Shown: piece after piece, positions 6,832-10,675 of the stretch
Position numbering within the stretch: position 1 is the first letter of the stretch
How the letters are laid out: each line of letters begins with the position of its first letter
Translations under genes and position numbers: made by a program
DNA from: JBBQHX01 sp035306065
GTDB taxonomy: Bacteria > Gemmatimonadota > Gemmatimonadetes > Gemmatimonadales > Gemmatimonadaceae
NCBI GenBank assembly: GCA_035306065.1
Contig: DATGOL010000101.1
Coordinates: forward strand, 1 to 10,675
Reading direction: 5' to 3'
DNA: 10,675 nt
Notes under the pieces: model-generated
What the model was told of the DNA's origin: nothing
Seen by the model: the letters and a program-made list of their open reading frames with translations, nothing else
Database searches by the model: none

Positions 6832-7812
6832 TCAGTCTATGTACATCACCTTCTTTACAGCGGCAATCGTCTTCGCCAGGTCCGGCTTTGCTGCGCGCTC
6901 CAGGTTCTTCGCGTAAGGCATGGGCACGTCTTCCTGGTGCACGCGGATAACGGGCGAATCGAGGTCATCGAAGCAGTCCCGCTGCAGGTAGTCTACAACC
7001 TGCGCGCCAACACCACAGAACTCCCACCCTTCCTCGAGAACCACGGCCCGGTTCGTCTTCTTCACGGAGGCGGTGATCGCGGGAAGGTCAATCGGGCGGA
7101 TCGTGCGAAGATCCACTACATCAACGTTAATGCCCTCCTTCGCGAGCTGATCCGCAGCCTGCATTGCAACCAGCACCATCTTGCCGTGCGTGATGATCGA
7201 GGCGTGATCGCCCTCGCGCTTCAACTCGGCCTCTCCGAGGGGGATGATGTACTCTTCCTCGGGAACTTCACCCTTGGTGTTGTACAGCATTTCGCCTTCG
7301 AGGAAGCACACCGGGTTGTCGTCGCGAATCGCGGCCTTCAGCAGTCCCTTTGCGTCGTATGGAGTGCCGGGCGCAACGACCTTGAGGCCGGGAATGTGGG
7401 CAAGCCACGATTCGAAAGCCTGCGAGTGCTGTGCCGCGAGCTGCAGCGCCGCCCCGTTAGGCCCGCGGAAGACCATCGGGATGTTGTACTGCCCACCCGA
7501 CATGTACAGCATCTTCGCGGCCGAGTTGAGAACCTGGTCCAGTGCAAGCACTGCAAAGTTCCACGTCATGAACTCGATGATCGGACGCAGGCCGACCATG
7601 GCGGCACCCACCCCGACTCCGGCAAACCCAAGCTCGGTGATAGGCGTGTCAACCACGCGCATTTCACCGAACTCCTGCAGCAACCCCTTTGACACCTTGT
7701 ACGCACCCTGGTAGACGGCCACTTCCTCTCCCATGAGGAACACGCGGTCGTCGCGCTGCATCTCCTCGCGGAGTGCCTGGTTCAGGGCGTCGCGATATGT
7801 AATTACGGGCAT
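6832..7812 (-). CDS. pdhB: Pyruvate dehydrogenase E1 component, beta subunit
   Basis: This beta chain of the alpha2beta2 thiamine-dependent E1 shapes the cofactor site with PdhA and docks E1 onto the E2 subunit-binding domain. At 326 residues it has the usual length. Recognisable segments are ITYRDALNQALREEM at the start, FLMGEEVAVYQGAYKVSKGL (about 25-44), and DTPITELGFAGVGVGAA with the conserved Glu60. IEFMTWNFAVLALDQ, QHSQAFESWLAHIPGLKVV (His129) and the C-terminal transketolase-type domain with VVDLRTIRPID and VVLEEGWE follow. The ATG at 7810-7812 begins the conserved N-terminus, but no clear Shine-Dalgarno sequence precedes it. The gene lies 99 bases after pdhA and 93 before pdhC on the same strand, so co-transcription is likely despite the rather wide gaps. 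Confidence 0.96.
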   Translation of the reverse strand: MPVITYRDALNQALREEMQRDDRVFLMGEEVAVYQGAYKVSKGLLQEFGEMRVVDTPITELGFAGVGVGAAMVGLRPIIEFMTWNFAVLALDQVLNSAAKMLYMSGGQYNIPMVFRGPNGAALQLAAQHSQAFESWLAHIPGLKVVAPGTPYDAKGLLKAAIRDDNPVCFLEGEMLYNTKGEVPEEEYIIPLGEAELKREGDHASIITHGKMVLVAMQAADQLAKEGINVDVVDLRTIRPIDLPAITASVKKTNRAVVLEEGWEFCGVGAQVVDYLQRDCFDDLDSPVIRVHQEDVPMPYAKNLERAAKPDLAKTIAAVKKVMYID

Positions 7813-7911
7813 TTGGCGTTATGGTAGCGATTGGTCCACGAATGGAATGAGGTAACGGAGAGTCACTGCCTGGTGATAACCCGACTGATCGTCAGGCCCC
7901 CATGGCAGCGC

Positions 7912-9018
7912 TCAGCTCGTGGTGTCCACGTAGACGTCCTCGTAAAGCGCTTCGGGCGCAGGCTCCGGATTGGAGTCGGCGAAGTCCCAGGCGTCCTGCA
8001 CAATCTCCTTGATCTCCTCGTCCATCGCCGTCACGTCTTCGTCCGAAAGCTGACCCGCATCTTCCATGTGTGCGCGCAGCACCGAAATCGGGTCGCGCTT
8101 CATGTACTCCTCCAGCTCTGCCTTGGAGCGGTACGTGCCGCTCACCGCATCGGACATGGAGTGCCCCATGAAACGGTAGGTTCGAACCTCCAGAAGCGTG
8201 GGAAGCTGATCGCGACGAGCACGCTCCACCGCCTCGGCAACCGCCTCACGAACCTTGAATACGTCCTGTCCGTCCACCTGGCCGCGCGGCATGTCGTAGG
8301 CCGCTCCACGCTCGAAGATGTCGTGGATGGACGACGCACGCTCCAGGGCCGTTCCCATGCCGTAGCGGTTGTTCTCGATGAGATACACCACGGGCAGCTT
8401 CCACAGGCTGGCCATGTTCAGCGCCTCGTGGAACGCACCCGTGTTCACCACCGATTCACCCATGTAGCACAGGCAAACCTGGTCGCCACCGCGGTACTTG
8501 ATTGCGAATGCAACGCCGGTTGCGAGCGGAACATGGCCGCCCACGATTCCATGTCCGCCAAGGAAGTTGATCTCCTTGTCGAACAGGTGCATGGAGCCAC
8601 CCTTGCCGCCCACTACTCCATCCTTGCGGCCGAACAGCTCGGCCATGATACCGCGCGGGCTCATGCCCCGTGCGAGAGCCGGACCGTGATCGCGGTAGGT
8701 GGTGATCACGTAGTCGTCAGGCCGCAGCACTGCAAGCGAGCCGGTGGATACAGCTTCCTGCCCGTTATACAGGTGGCAGAAACCACCGATCTTGCCCAGT
8801 GCGTACGCCTCGGCCGCGCGCTCCTCGAAGCGACGCTGCAGAAGCATGGAACGCAGAAGCTCCAGGTTCGTTTCGCGATTGTCGTTCTGTGCCGAACGAG
8901 GAGCTCCCTTGCGCACTGCACGAGCCCCGGTCTTGCGCGGCGCGCCCGATGCGGACTTGGCAGTGCGGGTCTTCTTCGCGGTCTTCGACGCGCGCGACCC
9001 TGATGAGGACTTGGACAT
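7912..9018 (-). CDS. pdhA: Pyruvate dehydrogenase E1 component, alpha subunit, with basic N-terminal tail
   Basis: E1 alpha binds thiamine diphosphate with PdhB and decarboxylates pyruvate. The 368-residue product shows YNGQEAV (84-90), TTYRDHGPALARG (106-118), GGKGGSMHLF (137-146) and GGHGIVGGHVPLATG (154-168). The cofactor segment YMGESVVNTGAFHEALNMAS ends in ENNRYGMGT (215-223). The conserved loop YRFMGHSMSD and a YRSKAELEEY segment follow. Two features are unusual. The first 50 or so residues are a Lys/Arg/Ala/Ser-rich, low-complexity tail that precedes the usual family start near LELLRSMLLQRRF. The thiamine motif reads Gly-Glu-Ser where Gly-Asp-Gly/Ala is usual. The ATG at 9016-9018 is the only plausible upstream start, since the next Met (residue 58) is inside the conserved helix. 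Its ribosome-binding site is weak. The gene lies 41 bases downstream of lipA and 99 upstream of pdhB. Confidence 0.95.
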   Translation of the reverse strand: MSKSSSGSRASKTAKKTRTAKSASGAPRKTGARAVRKGAPRSAQNDNRETNLELLRSMLLQRRFEERAAEAYALGKIGGFCHLYNGQEAVSTGSLAVLRPDDYVITTYRDHGPALARGMSPRGIMAELFGRKDGVVGGKGGSMHLFDKEINFLGGHGIVGGHVPLATGVAFAIKYRGGDQVCLCYMGESVVNTGAFHEALNMASLWKLPVVYLIENNRYGMGTALERASSIHDIFERGAAYDMPRGQVDGQDVFKVREAVAEAVERARRDQLPTLLEVRTYRFMGHSMSDAVSGTYRSKAELEEYMKRDPISVLRAHMEDAGQLSDEDVTAMDEEIKEIVQDAWDFADSNPEPAPEALYEDVYVDTTS

Positions 9019-9059
9019 TTGATGCAGGGATATGAGTAATGGATCTGCAATGAGTCGCT

Positions 9060-9968
9060 TCAGACGCCGGCAGCCTGAACCTGCTCCCAGGCGTGATAGC
9101 TGGACCTGACGAGTGGGCCGGACTCCACGTGCCGGAAGCCCATTTCCAGCCCGATGCGCGCCAGCTCGCGGAACTCCTCCGGCCTGTAGTAACGATCCAG
9201 CGGAATGTGACCGTCCGATGGCCTCAGGTACTGACCAAGCGTGAGGATGTCCACGTTCACTTCCCGAAGGTCCTTCATGACTTCAACAACTTCTTCAACG
9301 GTTTCACCCATGCCGAGTATGATGCCCGTCTTGGTTGGGACGTCCGGAGCCGCTGACTTCGCATACTCGAAAATTCGCATAACGCGCTCGTAGCGCCCGC
9401 CGGGGCGGCACTTTCTGTAGAGTCGCGGTACGGTTTCCGTATTGTGGTTGTAGATCTCCGGACGCGCCTCCAGAACCGTGGATATGGAGTCCTGGTTCCC
9501 CTGGAAATCCGGCACCAGCACTTCAACCGAGCAGCCTTCCACGCGCGCGTGAATCTCCCGAATCGTCTCGGCGAACGCCCACGCGCCGAAGTCGGGAAGA
9601 TCGTCACGATCCACGGAAGTGATCACGGCATGGCGCAGCGCGAGCTCGGCTACCGCCTCACCAACTCGCGAAGGCTCCGCCGCGTCGAACTTCGGCGGAC
9701 GTCCGTGCGCAACCGCGCAGTAGGCGCAGTTCCTGGTGCACACGTCGCCCAGGATCATGAAGGTGGCGGTGCCGTGTTCCCAGCACTCGCCGATGTTGGG
9801 ACAGTGGGCCTCCTCGCAAACTGTGTGGAGGTCCATTTCGCGCATGAGCTTGCGGAGCCGGCTGTAGCCCTCGCCGCCCGGTGCACGCACCTTCAGCCAC
9901 GACGGCTTGCGCTCAGGGAGCGGTTCCTGCCGGCGTCTGCCAAGTATCTGATAGAGGGGGGCGCCCAT
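9060..9968 (-). CDS. lipA: Lipoyl synthase LipA
   Basis: LipA is a radical S-adenosylmethionine enzyme that inserts two sulfur atoms into the octanoyl chain on E2 lipoyl domains, completing the cofactor installed by LipB. The 302-residue protein has both iron-sulfur sites. The auxiliary cluster ligands are Cys51, Cys56 and Cys62 in CEEAHCPNIGEC. The radical SAM ligands are Cys77, Cys81 and Cys84 in CTRNCAYC. It also shows ITSVDRDDLPDFG, NHNTETVPRLY, GIILGMGE, TLGQYLRPS and the C-terminal VRSSYHA, whose Arg-Ser-Ser-Tyr motif supplies the serine ligand of the auxiliary cluster. The ATG at 9966-9968 is preceded by CAGAGGCAG, a close-spaced ribosome-binding site. It is the first gene of the lipA-pdhA-pdhB-pdhC run, so its upstream region probably drives the whole run. 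Confidence 0.97.
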   Translation of the reverse strand: MGAPLYQILGRRRQEPLPERKPSWLKVRAPGGEGYSRLRKLMREMDLHTVCEEAHCPNIGECWEHGTATFMILGDVCTRNCAYCAVAHGRPPKFDAAEPSRVGEAVAELALRHAVITSVDRDDLPDFGAWAFAETIREIHARVEGCSVEVLVPDFQGNQDSISTVLEARPEIYNHNTETVPRLYRKCRPGGRYERVMRIFEYAKSAAPDVPTKTGIILGMGETVEEVVEVMKDLREVNVDILTLGQYLRPSDGHIPLDRYYRPEEFRELARIGLEMGFRHVESGPLVRSSYHAWEQVQAAGV

Positions 9969-10035
9969 CTGCCTCTGCTGATTCGGGAACGGATGCTGCG
10001 AACGCGCCCAAAGCTAGCCTCGGGGCTGAGCGGTA

Positions 10036-10055
10036 GCCAACCGGCGCTAACCGGC
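10036..10055. repeat. Tandem 10-base direct repeat upstream of lipA
   Basis: GCCAACCGGC (10036-10045) is followed directly by GCTAACCGGC (10046-10055), two copies with one mismatch. They lie 68-87 bases upstream of the lipA start, where promoter or operator elements of the lipA-pdhABC run are expected. Ten-base spacing would put both copies on the same face of the helix. No clear -35/-10 pair is visible. TTGCAC read on the minus strand just upstream is a weak -35 candidate. The repeat is visible directly; an operator role is inferred. Confidence 0.3.
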
Positions 10056-10117
10056 AAAGTGCAAAGTTGACGGTTACGCACGTAGTGGCCGGTTGGCCGC
10101 CCTGTCATCCTGCCTGC

Positions 10118-10470
10118 AAATCACCGCTGATCGCCGTCCGGCCTGATGGCTACCACGGCGGAGATTGGAGCGGCATGGGCCGCAAGATGGGAAGTGCACG
10201 AAGAGCGGACCCCGAACGGTGGCGCGCGGGTTCACACCAGGCGCTCGAAGGACCGGGTTGAGCGATTGGCGCGCAGTTCGAACACAGGAAACGGACGCCG
10301 GTCGAATGCGAGGTAGCGCTGACGCTGCTTAAAGGCTACGGGCACAAGCAGCTTGCAGCCCTCGCTGACCGGAGCGGACGCACGGTCCGAGAGCATGCCG
10401 GCGTGGTCTGCCAGAAGGCCGGGCCCGTGAGAGTCAGTCGCGAAGGATCACTGTCAGACCCCATTCGCAT
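10118..10470 (+). pseudogene. Decayed LuxR/GerE-type HTH regulator
   Basis: Read on the plus strand, codons from 10310 give EVALTLLKGYGHKQLAAL and then SGRTVREHAGVVCQKAG. This is the LuxR C-terminal helix-turn-helix pattern (EVAxLLLxGxxxKEIAxxxxxSERTVRxH, then VxxKxG). Just before it, FEHRKRTPVECEV matches the usual 'LTPxExEV' entry. The coding frame is broken. A TGA at 10259-10261 interrupts it, with RWRAGSHQALEGPG immediately upstream. Further upstream the related text moves to another frame (LMATTAEIGAAWAARWEVHE, about 10143-10202) and then back (SPLIAV, 10121-10138). This suggests one stop and two frameshifts. The implied ancestor is a short membrane-anchored protein: a hydrophobic N-terminus, a charged linker and an HTH. 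No start codon fits the HTH frame alone. Sequencing errors could produce the same picture. Confidence 0.6.
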
Positions 10471-10514
10471 ACTGGATGGCAAGGCTTCATCAGCCACTCA
10501 AACAGCCATCCGCC

Positions 10515-10675
10515 ATGCGACTACCAACACATCTGATCGCCCGTTTCATTGTCGCCACGGCCGCGCTCGTTCTGCTCGCGGCATGCAACGAGGAATCGGG
10601 CCCGAACGTAAGCGGAATCGATCCGATCTCGATTTCCAGCATTGAGCTCTCACCCGCTCGCGACACCATTTTCGT
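10515..10675 (+). CDS. N-terminus of a lipoprotein, possibly with Ig-like (BIG2-type) domains, cut by the window edge
   Basis: From the ATG at 10515 the frame stays open for 53 codons to the right edge. It starts with MRLPTHLIARF, then a hydrophobic stretch ending in Leu-Leu-Ala-Ala-Cys. That is a clear type II signal peptide whose lipidated residue would be Cys24. The residue after the cysteine is Asn, not Asp, so outer-membrane sorting is more likely than inner-membrane retention. After a short polar spacer the sequence ISSIELSPARDTIFV resembles the first strand of a BIG2-type Ig-like domain ('VxSVxVSPxxxTLxVG'). These domains are common in large surface proteins. No strong ribosome-binding site is visible. 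The remainder lies outside the window, so function and full length are unknown. Confidence 0.72.
   Translation, partial: MRLPTHLIARFIVATAALVLLAACNEESGPNVSGIDPISISSIELSPARDTIF

Noticed and set aside
7831..9003. Long plus-strand frame opposite pdhA (390 codons)
   Set aside because: It is the antisense shadow of a well-conserved gene in GC-rich DNA. The translation is His/Arg/Val-rich with no recognisable motif, whereas the minus strand shows full E1 alpha signatures.
9893..10108. Minus-strand 71-codon frame overlapping the lipA start
   Set aside because: Its composition is Arg/Ser-rich and it overlaps LipA out of frame. No motif or ribosome-binding site supports it.
10403..10645. 80-codon plus-strand frame beginning with GTG
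   Set aside because: It is the tail of the broken LuxR HTH frame. It begins inside the recognition-helix region and overlaps the lipoprotein start, so it is not a separate gene.
1..10675. CRISPR arrays, tRNA or rRNA genes, transposases, integrases, toxin-antitoxin or defence genes
   Set aside because: I saw no periodic repeat array, no tRNA-like cloverleaf, and no mobile-element or defence motif on either strand. The window is mainly ordinary central metabolism.

Overview
This is a GC-rich bacterial chromosomal segment. It is dominated by a pyruvate dehydrogenase (PDH) and protein-lipoylation locus on the minus strand. The PDH has the heterotetrameric (alpha2beta2) E1 type. The window also holds a small 'HNLLRW' four-helix membrane protein, a decayed LuxR-type HTH gene resembling regulators I associate with Gemmatimonadota, and the start of a lipoprotein that looks Ig-like (BIG2-type). 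Together these suggest a Gemmatimonadota-like bacterium. That assignment is inference from protein style only, since no rRNA or marker gene is present.

Layout from left to right: (1) 1-165 is the end of an intergenic region, with a weak hairpin and a possible start codon of a gene running off the left edge. (2) 166-2250 (-) encodes a UvrD/PcrA-type helicase. (3) 2392-3096 (-) is lipB, octanoyltransferase, preceded almost directly by a strong terminator-like hairpin. (4) 3173-4576 (-) is lpd, dihydrolipoamide dehydrogenase (E3). (5) 4577-4785 is a divergent intergenic region carrying a leader hairpin for (6), a 149-residue four-helix membrane protein on the plus strand at 4786-5235. (7) A long hairpin at 5283-5324 sits between convergent genes. 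(8) 5347-9968 (-) is a four-gene run transcribed lipA, pdhA, pdhB, pdhC. (9) 9969-10514 has no intact gene. It holds the lipA upstream region, with a tandem 10-mer, and a broken LuxR-type regulator on the plus strand. (10) 10515 to the right edge is the N-terminus of a lipoprotein on the plus strand.

The genes form a coherent pathway. LipB transfers octanoate from acyl carrier protein to the lipoyl lysine of E2. LipA inserts the two sulfurs. E1 alpha/beta (PdhA/PdhB) decarboxylates pyruvate and acetylates the lipoyl arm. E2 (PdhC) makes acetyl-CoA, and E3 (Lpd) reoxidises dihydrolipoamide. All catalytic subunits and both lipoylation enzymes are within 8 kb, but they are split into two transcriptional blocks by the oppositely oriented membrane-protein gene and by hairpins.

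I do not see a new defence, mobile or otherwise undescribed system here. The points most worth checking are the LuxR pseudogene, the hairpin abutting the lipB start, the basic tail and Gly-Glu-Ser thiamine-motif variant of PdhA, and the unusual redox-disulfide context of Lpd.
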